Shown: positions 17,507 through 26,857 of the stretch, in pieces
Numbering within the stretch: position 1 is the stretch's first letter
How the letters are laid out: each line of letters starts with the position of its first letter
Assembly (NCBI RefSeq): GCF_028285745.1
Contig: NZ_JANQOP010000367.1
Location: 1-38,831, forward strand
Direction: 5' to 3'
Length of the DNA stretch: 38,831 bases
Source of the DNA: Acaryochloris sp. IP29b_bin.137
Lineage (GTDB): Bacteria; Cyanobacteriota; Cyanobacteriia; Thermosynechococcales; Thermosynechococcaceae
Notes under the pieces: model-generated
Database searches by the model: none
What the model saw: the letters and a program-made list of their open reading frames with translations, nothing else
What the model was told of the DNA's origin: nothing
Translations under genes and position numbers: made by a program

Positions 17507-18688
17507 ATGCAAACTTTAGAACAAACTCAGCAATTTTCTTTTCAGGCCCAGGAACTTTCCAGTAAATTGCTGGAATGTACCCTTGCAAGCAGTAACGGAT
17601 ACTGGACACTACAGTTTTCCCGCTTGGCCTCCCGGAAAGAGACTGCTTGTGGCTACTTGGGCATCACCCATGCCGGTACCATTGGCTACTCTGGGTATCG
17701 GCCTTGGAGTAGCCATGAACTGCTCCAAGTGGCAAAACGTTATATACTCCAGACTCGGCAGGACCCCCTTAAAGCTCATGTCGCCCGTTGGCAGTCTGCA
17801 GTCAAAGAGCAACAGATTAACCCTCGGGCCATCTATGAGCATATGTTGACCTTGGGAATCGACCCCGAACAGATTCAAGCTGCCCTGCGACTAAAGTTAC
17901 TCAATGACTTTGACTCGTTTGTATCGTTTGGGGCTGGCGAAGCTCAGTTTGTTCCTGACCCCCAACTCCAGGAGGAACTCCCCATTCCTGGTTTTCCGAT
18001 CGCAGAGATACTGCAAGCGGTCCAGGACCGTCAAATTCTATGGCAACAACTGAGACCCATTATCCCCTCAATGCAGATGTTACCTGTATTGGATCCTGAT
18101 GCCATCGCTGCGGCTAATTTACCTCAAGTTCAACATCAGTGGATCGAAAAAGTCGTTAAGCATGAGCGACCGTTGAGCAAAATTGCCATCGGGTTGGCCA
18201 AGGACCCATTGGAAGTCGCTCGGCTCTTTTCCAAATGGGTACAGGCTAAATTGCTGCGTCTGGAGCCCTTACAGCAGACGCAATCGACCACGGTGATGAT
18301 TATTGATGACTCCCCTTTAGTCTTAAAGCAATTTCACAGTTTGGTAGGAGCCCTGGGCTATCGGGTTGAGGTTTGTCAGCAAGCTGAAACAGCCTTAGAG
18401 AAGATTGCTCAAGCCAAGCCGAGTATTATTTTTATCGATATCAACATGCCAGGACTCACGGGTTTTGAGTTGGTAAAAGAAATTCGACAACAGCCCCATT
18501 TAGCTGGTATACCGCTCGTTATTTTGACCGGTGAACAGAAGTTATCCAACAAATGGCGTGCCCAGTGGAGTGGCTGTGAATTTTTGACCAAGCCCCTGGC
18601 GGCTGCCGAAATCAATCAGTTTCAACTTCAACTTCAGGAACTGATCCATACCCTGGTTTTTAGTCCATCTTTGATAGCAGGGGCATAA
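17507..18688 (+). CDS. PatA/PixG-type response regulator, first gene of chemotaxis operon
   Basis: The 393-residue protein has an N-terminal PATAN-type region (about 1-260) and a C-terminal receiver (about 263-385). The receiver has the acidic pair in MIIDDSP, the phospho-accepting Asp in FIDINMPG and the Lys in FLTKPL. Members include PatA of Anabaena and PixG/TaxP1 of Synechocystis, which act as output regulators of pilus-based motility or cell patterning. They have no classical DNA-binding domain. A paralogue of almost the same length is encoded at 28921; both share the receiver segment LSNKWRAQWSGCEFLTKPL. It starts an operon with CheY, CheW, two chemoreceptors and CheA. Confidence 0.9.
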   Translation: MQTLEQTQQFSFQAQELSSKLLECTLASSNGYWTLQFSRLASRKETACGYLGITHAGTIGYSGYRPWSSHELLQVAKRYILQTRQDPLKAHVARWQSAVKEQQINPRAIYEHMLTLGIDPEQIQAALRLKLLNDFDSFVSFGAGEAQFVPDPQLQEELPIPGFPIAEILQAVQDRQILWQQLRPIIPSMQMLPVLDPDAIAAANLPQVQHQWIEKVVKHERPLSKIAIGLAKDPLEVARLFSKWVQAKLLRLEPLQQTQSTTVMIIDDSPLVLKQFHSLVGALGYRVEVCQQAETALEKIAQAKPSIIFIDINMPGLTGFELVKEIRQQPHLAGIPLVILTGEQKLSNKWRAQWSGCEFLTKPLAAAEINQFQLQLQELIHTLVFSPSLIAGA

Positions 18689-18760
18689 CAGTGCGCCATT
18701 GTAGTCTATGTACATAGCTTATTCATTTGTTTGCAAAGCAAGGTTTTTGGAGCTTGGAAG

Positions 18761-19123
18761 ATGCGTTTATTAGTCATTGATGATAGTGCAGTTGATCGAT
18801 TGGCCTTGGTCAAGATGTTGCAAAATCTAGGCCATGAAGTTGATGAGTGCGAGAGTACAGAGAATGCTTTGACCCAAATTGAGTCAGGTAACTACAACTT
18901 AGTGTTTCTAGATGTGGTGATGCCGGGACAAGATGGCTACAAATTCCTCCGGTCACTCCGGTTGAATCCCTCCACTGCCGACCAATATGTGGTGTTTTGC
19001 TCCAGTAAAAAAACGCCCTTAGAAGTGAACTATGGCATCAAACGGGCTGGGGCCAATGACTACCTTACCAAGCCGGTCACCAACGACACTGTCACAGAAA
19101 TCTTACAGCGCGTAAGTTCGTAA
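18761..19123 (+). CDS. CheY-type single-domain response regulator
   Basis: The 120-residue receiver is a stand-alone CheY-like protein (PilH/PixH-like), probably phosphorylated by the CheA at 23744. It has VIDDSAVDR at the N-terminus, the phospho-accepting Asp in VFLDVVMPGQDGY, a Ser in VFCSSK, and the Lys in DYLTKPV. The longer frame opens at TTG 18731 with ten extra residues (MQSKVFGAWK). I prefer ATG 18761 because it gives the normal start MRLLVIDDS and lies just after GGAGCTTGGAAG. The CheW gene follows after 11 bases. Confidence 0.92.
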   Translation: MRLLVIDDSAVDRLALVKMLQNLGHEVDECESTENALTQIESGNYNLVFLDVVMPGQDGYKFLRSLRLNPSTADQYVVFCSSKKTPLEVNYGIKRAGANDYLTKPVTNDTVTEILQRVSS

Positions 19124-19134
19124 CGAAGGTATCC

Positions 19135-19605
19135 ATGTCAGCCACCACTCCAACTCATCCCACTGTCCACTCCTCCATCTCCATCAATGAGCGATATATT
19201 TTGACTCAGGCAGGTTCGTGGGTTTTGGTATTCTCAGCTCGCTGGGTATCTGAAATTTTTCGAGTCCCTCGATCGCGCATCTTGGCTCTGCCGTTTTATC
19301 AATCGCCGTTGATGGGCGTTACCCACCACAACAGTCACATCATTCCGCTGGCTTCTGCCCATCATTTGCTACAGACGGAAGAAAATACATTACGGGAAAC
19401 AGTCACTATTCTGAAGTTGAGTAGTGCAGCCGGAACTTTGGCCCATATGGGGATTGTCGTTGATAAAACCCTCGGGAGTTCGAGTCAAGATCAACTGCCT
19501 CCCGCTATTTTGACCACTCCATCCCGGCATCCTCAGGATACAAACTCGATGGTTTTGTTCCAGACTGATTGGTTTCCCCCTGACTTGTGGCACCCTCAAA
19601 GATAG
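19135..19605 (+). CDS. CheW-type adaptor protein
   Basis: The 156-residue protein is a CheW-domain adaptor (PixI/PilI-like) that links chemoreceptors to CheA. It is recognised mainly from its size and its place between CheY and the receptors. Segments of the CheW fold visible are SWVLVFSARWVSEIFRVPRS, LPFYQSPLMGVTHHNSHIIP and GIVVDKTLG. GAAGG precedes ATG 19135 with good spacing. The N-terminus MSATTPTHPTVHSSISINE is low-complexity and probably flexible. Confidence 0.85.
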   Translation: MSATTPTHPTVHSSISINERYILTQAGSWVLVFSARWVSEIFRVPRSRILALPFYQSPLMGVTHHNSHIIPLASAHHLLQTEENTLRETVTILKLSSAAGTLAHMGIVVDKTLGSSSQDQLPPAILTTPSRHPQDTNSMVLFQTDWFPPDLWHPQR

Positions 19606-19715
19606 GGTCCCTTTTGTCGCTCAAGAATTGTCAAATTTGGATTCTCTCAACCCCTATAAGACACCTTTCTCTGTCTTATTGCTGGCCTTTTACTTACTGT
19701 ATTGAGTTTTTTCTT

Positions 19716-21659
19716 ATGAACTCCGATCAACTACAGCCTGATACATCGGATCAATCCTTCACGATCAGTCATTCTCCTTCAACCCCTTCTTCTGTGGATC
19801 GTGTCAAAAGCATAGTCCGCAACAATTTGGTAGGAACCATTACAGCTACTGTTGTGGGCAGTTTATTGCTGACTGGAATCTCGAGCTGGAATATTTGGAG
19901 TATCTACCGCACCTTCGGAGAAACCGTTAGCCGTAAATTTGAGCTGCAAAAACGGACGGGACAAATTGCCCACTATGATGAAGTCTTGACGATGTCTGCC
20001 CGTATGGCAGCCAGCACAGGAGATCTGAAATGGCAAGAGCGATATGACCAATTCGTTCCCCTCCTGGATGAGGCGATTGGTGAAACATTAGACAACGTTA
20101 CCGAGGAAATCCGAGCTGAGGCAAGCAAAACGGATGCGGCTAACACTCGACTGATCGAGCTAGAAACTGAGGCTTTTGAACTGGTCCAGGCTAAGCAAGC
20201 CCCCAAGGCATTGGACCTGTTATTGGGCAGTGAGTATACCAACCTCAAAGCACAATATGCTGAAGGCAACCAACGGGTTCTGGGCCAGATTGATACCCTC
20301 ATTCAAGGGCAACTCCAGTCCTACCAACAACAATTAACGGCTTCCATCATCTTTGCCGGTGTTGCCTTTCCTATTTTGTTGGCGGGCTGGATTCTGGTGC
20401 TATCTGCCGTTCGGGACTATATCCGTGAACGTCAAGAAGCGCAAGAAAAGGTCAAGCAATCCCAGCTCGATCTCTTGGTTTTGAATAGTCAACTCCAGGA
20501 AGAGATCGAAGCTCGAAAACACCAAGAAGAGGACATCCGTAAGGATAATGACCAACTGCAAGAAGACATTATCGGGCTACTGGATGTGGTCTCTACGGTG
20601 GAAGAGGGCGACTTAACCACACAAGCAATGGTGAATGAGCGGGCAACCGGATTGATTGCGGATACGCTGAACCGTCTGATTGAAGAATTGGGCAACATTC
20701 TCAAACAAGTTTCGGAAACGTCTCGTCAAGTATCGACGAGTAGCAATCGCCAAAAAGATATCTCTCAAGTGGTGGCTCGTAACACCGATCAACAGTCGCA
20801 GGAAGTCATGCAGGTTTTGGGCCTGATTAATGAGGTCCGCTCCTTTGCCACCAACGCGGCTCAACAGCTTGCATCAACCAATCAATCTTTGGTGACCCTC
20901 AATGCAGCCGTAGCCCAAGGACAAGTTGAGATTGGTTCGCTAGGGGAGGAAATTGACGTTCTGCAGCAGGGGAGCGATCGCATCGTCCAACAAATGAAAA
21001 CCCTTGGAGAATTCGTGGGGTTAACGGATCAATTTGTGCAAGACCAAGGAGATATTGCCGAACAAACCCAGATGCTGGCCTTGAATGCGGCCTTGGTCGC
21101 CGCCCGAGCATCAGAGCAAACCGATCCCAAAAAATTTGCGATGGTCGCCCAAGAATTCGAATCGATTGCTAACCAAGTCAGCCAACTTGCCCAACAAACC
21201 AACGATGGACTCGGCTCTCTCGAGCAACGTAGCACCCAAATTCACCGGGTTGTCGCTGATGTAGATGCGGATGTGCAACGACTGGGTGGAGTTGTGGATG
21301 ACTTTACCCAAGGGGTCCGCCACACTCAATCCGTATTCCAAAAAGTGCAGGATGTGACGGGGCAGGCGGTGGAATCTGGGGAAATCGTGGCCCAGACCAG
21401 CGAAGAGATTGTGCAGACCTCCGAACAAACGGCTATGACGATGGAGGCAATTGCCCAACTCTCCACTCAAATTGCGGGTCAATCCAATGATGCTCAACAA
21501 TTGGCCGATGTCATGAACCAGCTATCCGATGACTTATTGGGCAAGGTCAAAGTTTTCAAACTCCCTGAAGAGACGGATCATCCGATTCTGCAAACGGCTG
21601 CATCATCCCAGTCCGATCCTTCAGCCTTATCTGAATCTGAGTCTGCCCTGACAGTCTAG
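19716..21659 (+). CDS. Methyl-accepting chemoreceptor, first of two in tandem
   Basis: The 647-residue receptor spans the membrane twice, with segments at about 39-57 and 208-231. Between them is a periplasmic helical sensor containing DEVLTMSARMAASTGD. A HAMP-like segment (LDVVSTVEEGDLTTQAMVNE) and a long cytoplasmic coiled coil follow. The signalling tip is near-canonical: MLALNAALVAARASEQTDPK then FAMVAQEFESIANQV. No GAF or photoreceptor domain is present, so it is PilJ-like rather than like the phytochrome-type PixJ. The frame can open at 19587, but those 43 residues read through the CheW end; ATG 19716 is better. Receptor and CheA presumably steer type IV pili. Confidence 0.9.
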   Translation: MNSDQLQPDTSDQSFTISHSPSTPSSVDRVKSIVRNNLVGTITATVVGSLLLTGISSWNIWSIYRTFGETVSRKFELQKRTGQIAHYDEVLTMSARMAASTGDLKWQERYDQFVPLLDEAIGETLDNVTEEIRAEASKTDAANTRLIELETEAFELVQAKQAPKALDLLLGSEYTNLKAQYAEGNQRVLGQIDTLIQGQLQSYQQQLTASIIFAGVAFPILLAGWILVLSAVRDYIRERQEAQEKVKQSQLDLLVLNSQLQEEIEARKHQEEDIRKDNDQLQEDIIGLLDVVSTVEEGDLTTQAMVNERATGLIADTLNRLIEELGNILKQVSETSRQVSTSSNRQKDISQVVARNTDQQSQEVMQVLGLINEVRSFATNAAQQLASTNQSLVTLNAAVAQGQVEIGSLGEEIDVLQQGSDRIVQQMKTLGEFVGLTDQFVQDQGDIAEQTQMLALNAALVAARASEQTDPKKFAMVAQEFESIANQVSQLAQQTNDGLGSLEQRSTQIHRVVADVDADVQRLGGVVDDFTQGVRHTQSVFQKVQDVTGQAVESGEIVAQTSEEIVQTSEQTAMTMEAIAQLSTQIAGQSNDAQQLADVMNQLSDDLLGKVKVFKLPEETDHPILQTAASSQSDPSALSESESALTV

Positions 21660-21708
21660 CTTTCAGCAATTATTGCAACATTATTTGGTCCACTGACACT
21701 AGGTACGC

Positions 21709-23685
21709 ATGATGACTACTGGCCCATCGCTTTCTCCCCGATCTGAAGATGCTCCGCTAGAGCAGGTTGATTCTGCTGCAATTTTCATCGAGGAGATCGA
21801 GGATCATCAGCAGGAGACATGGCTACAGCGCATCCAAAGACGCTTACAGAGCCAACTTGTCGGCACGATTTCGGCGTCTGTCCTCGTCAGCTTGCTGCTG
21901 ACCGGCACCTCCGCTTGGAATATCTGGCGCATTTATCGAGGGCTACAAACCACGATTGCCAAGGAATTTCAGTTGCAAGAGTTGAGTGGTTCTATTGTAC
22001 ATTTGGACGAAGTCCTCACCATGTCAGCCCGGATGGGAGCCAGCACCGGTAATACTCGCTGGGAAGATCGATACAACGAATACGTGCCTAAGCTGGATAC
22101 TGCCATTGGCACCCTACTAGATGAGATCCCTGTTTCCGCTCAATCCAATCCAGAGCAAACAGATGCGGCCAACAAGAAGTTAGTGGACTATGAAACCCAA
22201 GCCTTTGAGTTAGTTCGGCAGGGGAAAGCCCCCCAGGCTCTGCAATTACTCCTTGGCCCTGAATATGAGGCCCAGAAGACCATTTATAACGATGGGATTC
22301 AGGGCACGCTCCAGACAGTGAAGAAGAACGTCAAGGCCCAGTTGGACAGCTATCGGCAACGACTGGCTTGGTCCTTTACCTTTGCCATTATTAGTTTGGC
22401 TGTGTTGGCTCTGACTTGGTACATCGTCTTTCTCGCTGTTCAGGGATACATTCAAGAGCGCAAACGATCTCAATCTGCTCTGGAAAGTTCAAAAACGGAT
22501 TTGCTAGCGCTGAACCAGCAATTGGAAAGCCAAATTGAGCAACGGACCGTTCAAGAGCAGCAAATTCTCGCAGAGAGTGAGTTGTTACAAGAAGATGTCG
22601 GCCATATTTTGGATGTGGTATCAGCAATTGAATATGGGGACTTGACCATTGAAGCTGACGTGACCGAACGGGCGACGGGCCTGGTGTCCGATACCCTGAA
22701 CCGTCTGATCGAGTCTTTACACCGGATTATGTCCGTGGTGTCCACCACCGCAGCTCAAATCTCCAGTAACACTGAACAACTCGAAGCCTTGTCGATTGAA
22801 ACCAATGAGCGGGCCCAAAGCCAGACCCAATCGGTGACGGATGTGCAGTCCCTGATGGAAAACGTCAATCTTCTAACCGCCAATTCGCGGGAACAGACAA
22901 CCTCGACAGAACAGGCTCTAGAACAGGCCAAATTTGCGGTTGAAGCGGGTCAGCAAGAAATGAGCGCAATGGTTCAAGGGATTTCTACCTTAGAAGAGGG
23001 CACCGAACAGATCGTCAAACGGACCCAGCTTTTGAATGAATTTGTGGATCTTGCAGCTCAATTCTCAAAAGATCAAAAACGTGTGGCATCCTTGACTCGA
23101 GTACTAGCCTTGAATGCTTCCATGCTCTCAACTCGGGCCTTAAAGGAAACAGACCCAACTCAATTTGCCAGTATTGCCAAAGAATTTGAAACCATTTCTC
23201 GCCAAGTCAATGATCTGGCGTCTGAAACCAACCAGACCCTAGCCCAACTGCAACAACGAACGGATCAAATTCAGACTGTGACCTCCGGTCTTACGCAAGA
23301 CGTGAGTGACATTAACCAACTAGTCAATAAGTTTACGGATGAAGTCGGTAAATCGCGGCAGGCCTTTACCCATATGCAAGCTGCCACTGACCAAGTCGCC
23401 TTGGCTGGTCAGCAGGTGAGACAAGCCAATGACGACATCTTTGAAGCGGTTCAGAGTACCCTGATTGCGACTCAAACGATTGCTCGGGAAGCAGAAGATA
23501 CCGCCTCCCAAGCGAATATCACCCGCGAACAAGCATCTTCCATGGGAGAGTTAGCGCAAACCCTTGCTCAGATGGTGGAATTCTTCCAGCTTCACGTCGT
23601 GACTGAAGAAGATCTGACTCCTTCCTCAACTGACCCTGAACTGAAATCAGCGAATGCGCCCTTAGCCATTTCTGCTGAGACCTAA
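21709..23685 (+). CDS. Methyl-accepting chemoreceptor, second of the tandem pair
   Basis: The 658-residue receptor is a paralogue of the preceding gene with the same plan. It has a transmembrane segment near 48-66, a periplasmic sensor with DEVLTMSARMGASTGN, a second transmembrane segment near 217-238, a HAMP-like part and a cytoplasmic coiled coil. Its signalling tip is more diverged: LALNASMLSTRALKETDPTQ then FASIAKEFETISRQV. The usual EAARAG-like stretch is replaced by STRALKE. It may form mixed signalling arrays with the first receptor, or bind CheA/CheW more weakly. The gene starts 49 bases after the first receptor and is followed 58 bases later by CheA. Confidence 0.9.
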   Translation: MMTTGPSLSPRSEDAPLEQVDSAAIFIEEIEDHQQETWLQRIQRRLQSQLVGTISASVLVSLLLTGTSAWNIWRIYRGLQTTIAKEFQLQELSGSIVHLDEVLTMSARMGASTGNTRWEDRYNEYVPKLDTAIGTLLDEIPVSAQSNPEQTDAANKKLVDYETQAFELVRQGKAPQALQLLLGPEYEAQKTIYNDGIQGTLQTVKKNVKAQLDSYRQRLAWSFTFAIISLAVLALTWYIVFLAVQGYIQERKRSQSALESSKTDLLALNQQLESQIEQRTVQEQQILAESELLQEDVGHILDVVSAIEYGDLTIEADVTERATGLVSDTLNRLIESLHRIMSVVSTTAAQISSNTEQLEALSIETNERAQSQTQSVTDVQSLMENVNLLTANSREQTTSTEQALEQAKFAVEAGQQEMSAMVQGISTLEEGTEQIVKRTQLLNEFVDLAAQFSKDQKRVASLTRVLALNASMLSTRALKETDPTQFASIAKEFETISRQVNDLASETNQTLAQLQQRTDQIQTVTSGLTQDVSDINQLVNKFTDEVGKSRQAFTHMQAATDQVALAGQQVRQANDDIFEAVQSTLIATQTIAREAEDTASQANITREQASSMGELAQTLAQMVEFFQLHVVTEEDLTPSSTDPELKSANAPLAISAET

Positions 23686-23743
23686 TAGGGGTTACCCGAC
23701 TACGCTACAATCGCCCATTTCCGTCCTATTGTCCTATTTAGAG

Positions 23744-26700
23744 ATGATGACTGACCCTGATTTCTCCTATTCTGAATCCATGCCTGTTTCGAGCAGTGAT
23801 CCTGAAGCTGAACTGCAGAAGGAACTGCAAGCCATGTTCGAGATTGACAGTCAAGAACATCTGCAAACCTATTTTCAGCTTGCGCAACAGCTCAACCCTG
23901 CCTCCTGGGTAGCAGATATCCAGAATATTTATCGAGCGATTCACACGATTAAAGGTAGCGCTGTAACGGTGGGAGCAGACGCAGTGCTTCAGACAGCTAT
24001 GGTTTTAGAAGATCTACTGTCTGATTTACGGTACTTAGAAGATGCACCTCCTTTGGAAGATGGCGCCTTGCACCGGATGCTATCAGAGGCAGGGGAACTT
24101 CTGGGCAGTTGTTTACAATTGTCGGGGCCAAATGCTCAGACCGCTGTGCTGCCCACCGTTAATCGTATTAAAACACTCCATGAGAAGATTCAACTCCAAT
24201 ATCTTCCTAACTGGGATGAGTTGACCCAAGTTCACCAGGAATTTGCTGAGCAAGGGTTTGACCTCGTGATCCTAGACCTGGAAATGGCGATTAACCAACT
24301 CGGTGACCAAAGCATTCCAGCACAAACGCTGACTATTGCTCAGCAAATGCTGACCCAACTTCGACAAATTGGCCAGGATCTGCAGTTGGCGGAAGACTGG
24401 TCGACCTTGTTGGAGGGGGCAACACAGCTTACTCAGATTTCCCTCGTCGATCTCTGGCGTCAACAATGGCCCATTTACTTTGAGTTGCTCAAGCATTGTG
24501 CCAAGCAAAGTGGTCAGCTAACCCCGGAACAGCAAGAGATGTTTTCCACTCTCACGGCAGGGCTCCCAGAAAAAGCTAGCTCAGTCCTATCGTCTCTATC
24601 CGATGCCGAATCAGCCTTGGCACCTCCCCCTGAAATCGACTTGGGTTCAGATATCAGTTTTGAAGACTTGGATGTAGCGGTTGATCTGAGTTTCGATGAC
24701 TTGGATCTGGACGCAATGACACCAGAGATATCCCCTGAACCGACCTTCTCCAGTTTTAGCCCCAGCGAAAGCCAAGCCGCTGATCTAAAGCCAGTCAGTC
24801 TTGATAACATCGCTGATTTGGATGACATTGCTGATCTGTCCGATGAGTTCCTGGCAGACGCTGATGATATGGACTTTGATAGTCTGCTTGAGTTCGATCT
24901 GGGTCCAATCGATCTGTCTGAGAATGAAGACCTATCCGTTGGTGTAGTGGATCTGGTTGATCCGACCGCCACACTACCCGGACTACTTCCACAGCTAGAA
25001 TCCACGACAACTCCCGCACCCGTCCGCACACCCCATCCCCAGCGGGGTATCAAAATCCCAGTCCCTCTGGACCGCCTCAATCAATCCTCTCAACAAGTGG
25101 TTGAAACCCTCCTAACAGCTCGATCTTCCTTTAATAAGTCATCTACCCTGCAAGCCCAATTAGCCCAATTAACAGCCCTTACGCAAGAAAGCGCTGAATA
25201 TATTTCTAGGCTGCGACAGCTCCAAGATGACTACGCCCTATTGCGGGATATTAGTGACGTGCAAGACTCTGACAGTGGTGTTTCGATGGAGCGTTACCGT
25301 CAGGGTTACACGACGATTAACCGTCTTTTGGAAAATATTTTGCGGATGTCTGAGCTCGGTGCTGAGCTGGAAGGAACTTCTCAACAAACCGTCAGTAGCC
25401 TCGGTAAGCTCAGTCGCAACATCTCACAGCTCAAAGACGGCATTGAGATGAGTCGTCTGGTTCCCTTCAACAAACTCACCCTTCGAGCGAGAGCCATTCT
25501 TCGAGATTTGACCAATCGCTATGATAAACCTGCCCGTCTAGAAATCAAAGGCGAGCAGATCGAACTGGATGCAGGGGTGGTTCAGCAGCTAGAACCCGCC
25601 CTTTTGCACTTACTCCGCAATGCCTATGACCACGGCATCGAGACCATGGACGAGCGATTGCAGCGCGGTAAACCCATTCAAGCCACGATTCAAATGACTT
25701 TGGAGCGGCGAGGGAATCTATACAGGCTGTTGCTGCAGGACGATGGTCAGGGCATTGATGCGCAAAGAATTAGCCAGATTGCTCAAGAGCGAGGTTTTGC
25801 CCTCACTCAAACCCAAACGGCTGCTGACCTGATCGCTGTCCTCTGCCAACCCGGATTTAGCTCTCGTAGTGCCGTGAGTGAAGTATCCGGTCGAGGGGTG
25901 GGGATGGATGTGGTCGCCAGCCAAATTGCCAGTATTGGGGGTCAGCTCCATCTCGACACGCAGTTGGGGCAAGGCACAACGTTTATTATTGAAATTCCGG
26001 CACCACAGTTATTGGTCCCTTGTGTCTTGCTCAATGTGGGAGAGCGAATCGTCGCGTTACCCACAGATGACATTCGGGAGACGATGATGGCTGACGTAAC
26101 CCAATTGCAGCCCCCTCAAGAAGGCGAACTAACCTGGCAGCTTTCAATGGCAGGAGGCTCTGCCCCGGGCTACGGGTTGGCAGCATTTTGGCATGAACCA
26201 ACGCAACTTTCCGATACAGCTATTTGTGTCCGCCTATCTTTACCCAACCATCAAGATGTCTGGTTAATCGCGAATGATTTGTTGGGACAAGAAGAGCTAT
26301 TAATTCAGCCGCTGCCTCATCCGCTAGTCAGCCCACCCGCTTTGTTAGGCGTAAGTTTACAGGCAGATGGTCAATTACTGAGCGTATTAAACCCAATTGA
26401 GCTGGCTCAGTCCTTGGCGACTCAACAGCCGCAAACCAGCAAAGTGCAGGAGAATACCACCGCAACGGTTTCTGAGGGCATTCAAACGATTTTGGTGGTG
26501 GATGATGCTGCTCTGATGCGTCGGCGACTGGAGAGTAGTCTCAATACTTACGGATTCGCCACATTTACCTGCAGTGATGGTCAGGAAGCTTGGCAGTGGC
26601 TGCAAGCGAATGGAACACCCGATATGATGATTACCGACGTGGAAATGCCCAACATGGATGGGTTTACCTTGATCGATCGCTGTCGACAGGCCAATATGGA

Positions 26701-26857
26701 GATGCCAATTCTGGTGGTGTCGTCCCGCCTCTCGGAAGAATGGGGCAAAGAGGCTGAGCGGTTAGGCGCGAACGACTATTTGAATAAAGGGTTCTCAACG
26801 CCAGAGCTGATTAATCGTGTCAAAACCCATCTCAGCCAGCAGCCAGCCGAATGTTGA
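23744..26857 (+). CDS. Hybrid CheA histidine kinase with C-terminal receiver
   Basis: The 1037-residue protein is a PilL/PixL-type kinase. The Hpt domain carries the phosphorylated His67 in IHTIKGSA. A very acidic linker follows (about 300-420, with repeated DL/DD units such as NIADLDDIADLSDEFLADAD). The dimerisation and ATPase domains have LLHLLRNAYDHGIE, DDGQGID and SGRGVGMDVV. A CheW-like domain comes next, and then a receiver with LVVDDAALMRRR and Asp965 in MITDVEMPNMDG. The frame opens at TTG 23729, but ATG 23744 (or 23747) is preferred. It is the last gene of the operon. Its 3' end overlaps the convergent gene on the minus strand by 26 bases. Confidence 0.93.
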   Translation: MMTDPDFSYSESMPVSSSDPEAELQKELQAMFEIDSQEHLQTYFQLAQQLNPASWVADIQNIYRAIHTIKGSAVTVGADAVLQTAMVLEDLLSDLRYLEDAPPLEDGALHRMLSEAGELLGSCLQLSGPNAQTAVLPTVNRIKTLHEKIQLQYLPNWDELTQVHQEFAEQGFDLVILDLEMAINQLGDQSIPAQTLTIAQQMLTQLRQIGQDLQLAEDWSTLLEGATQLTQISLVDLWRQQWPIYFELLKHCAKQSGQLTPEQQEMFSTLTAGLPEKASSVLSSLSDAESALAPPPEIDLGSDISFEDLDVAVDLSFDDLDLDAMTPEISPEPTFSSFSPSESQAADLKPVSLDNIADLDDIADLSDEFLADADDMDFDSLLEFDLGPIDLSENEDLSVGVVDLVDPTATLPGLLPQLESTTTPAPVRTPHPQRGIKIPVPLDRLNQSSQQVVETLLTARSSFNKSSTLQAQLAQLTALTQESAEYISRLRQLQDDYALLRDISDVQDSDSGVSMERYRQGYTTINRLLENILRMSELGAELEGTSQQTVSSLGKLSRNISQLKDGIEMSRLVPFNKLTLRARAILRDLTNRYDKPARLEIKGEQIELDAGVVQQLEPALLHLLRNAYDHGIETMDERLQRGKPIQATIQMTLERRGNLYRLLLQDDGQGIDAQRISQIAQERGFALTQTQTAADLIAVLCQPGFSSRSAVSEVSGRGVGMDVVASQIASIGGQLHLDTQLGQGTTFIIEIPAPQLLVPCVLLNVGERIVALPTDDIRETMMADVTQLQPPQEGELTWQLSMAGGSAPGYGLAAFWHEPTQLSDTAICVRLSLPNHQDVWLIANDLLGQEELLIQPLPHPLVSPPALLGVSLQADGQLLSVLNPIELAQSLATQQPQTSKVQENTTATVSEGIQTILVVDDAALMRRRLESSLNTYGFATFTCSDGQEAWQWLQANGTPDMMITDVEMPNMDGFTLIDRCRQANMEMPILVVSSRLSEEWGKEAERLGANDYLNKGFSTPELINRVKTHLSQQPAEC

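Noticed and set aside
19587..19715. Upstream start of the first chemoreceptor
   Set aside because: The extra 43 residues overlap the CheW end and do not fit; ATG 19716 places the first membrane segment normally.
19716..21659. Phototaxis receptor PixJ
   Set aside because: No GAF domain with a chromophore-binding Cys is present; both receptors have only a short periplasmic sensor, so PilJ-like is the safer call.
23729..23743. TTG start of CheA
   Set aside because: Two ATG codons lie just downstream in frame with better context and no loss of the Hpt domain.
24514..25080. Minus-strand frame of 188 residues opposite CheA
   Set aside because: It is Ser- and Arg-rich because it is antisense to the Asp-rich linker of CheA; it is a shadow frame.
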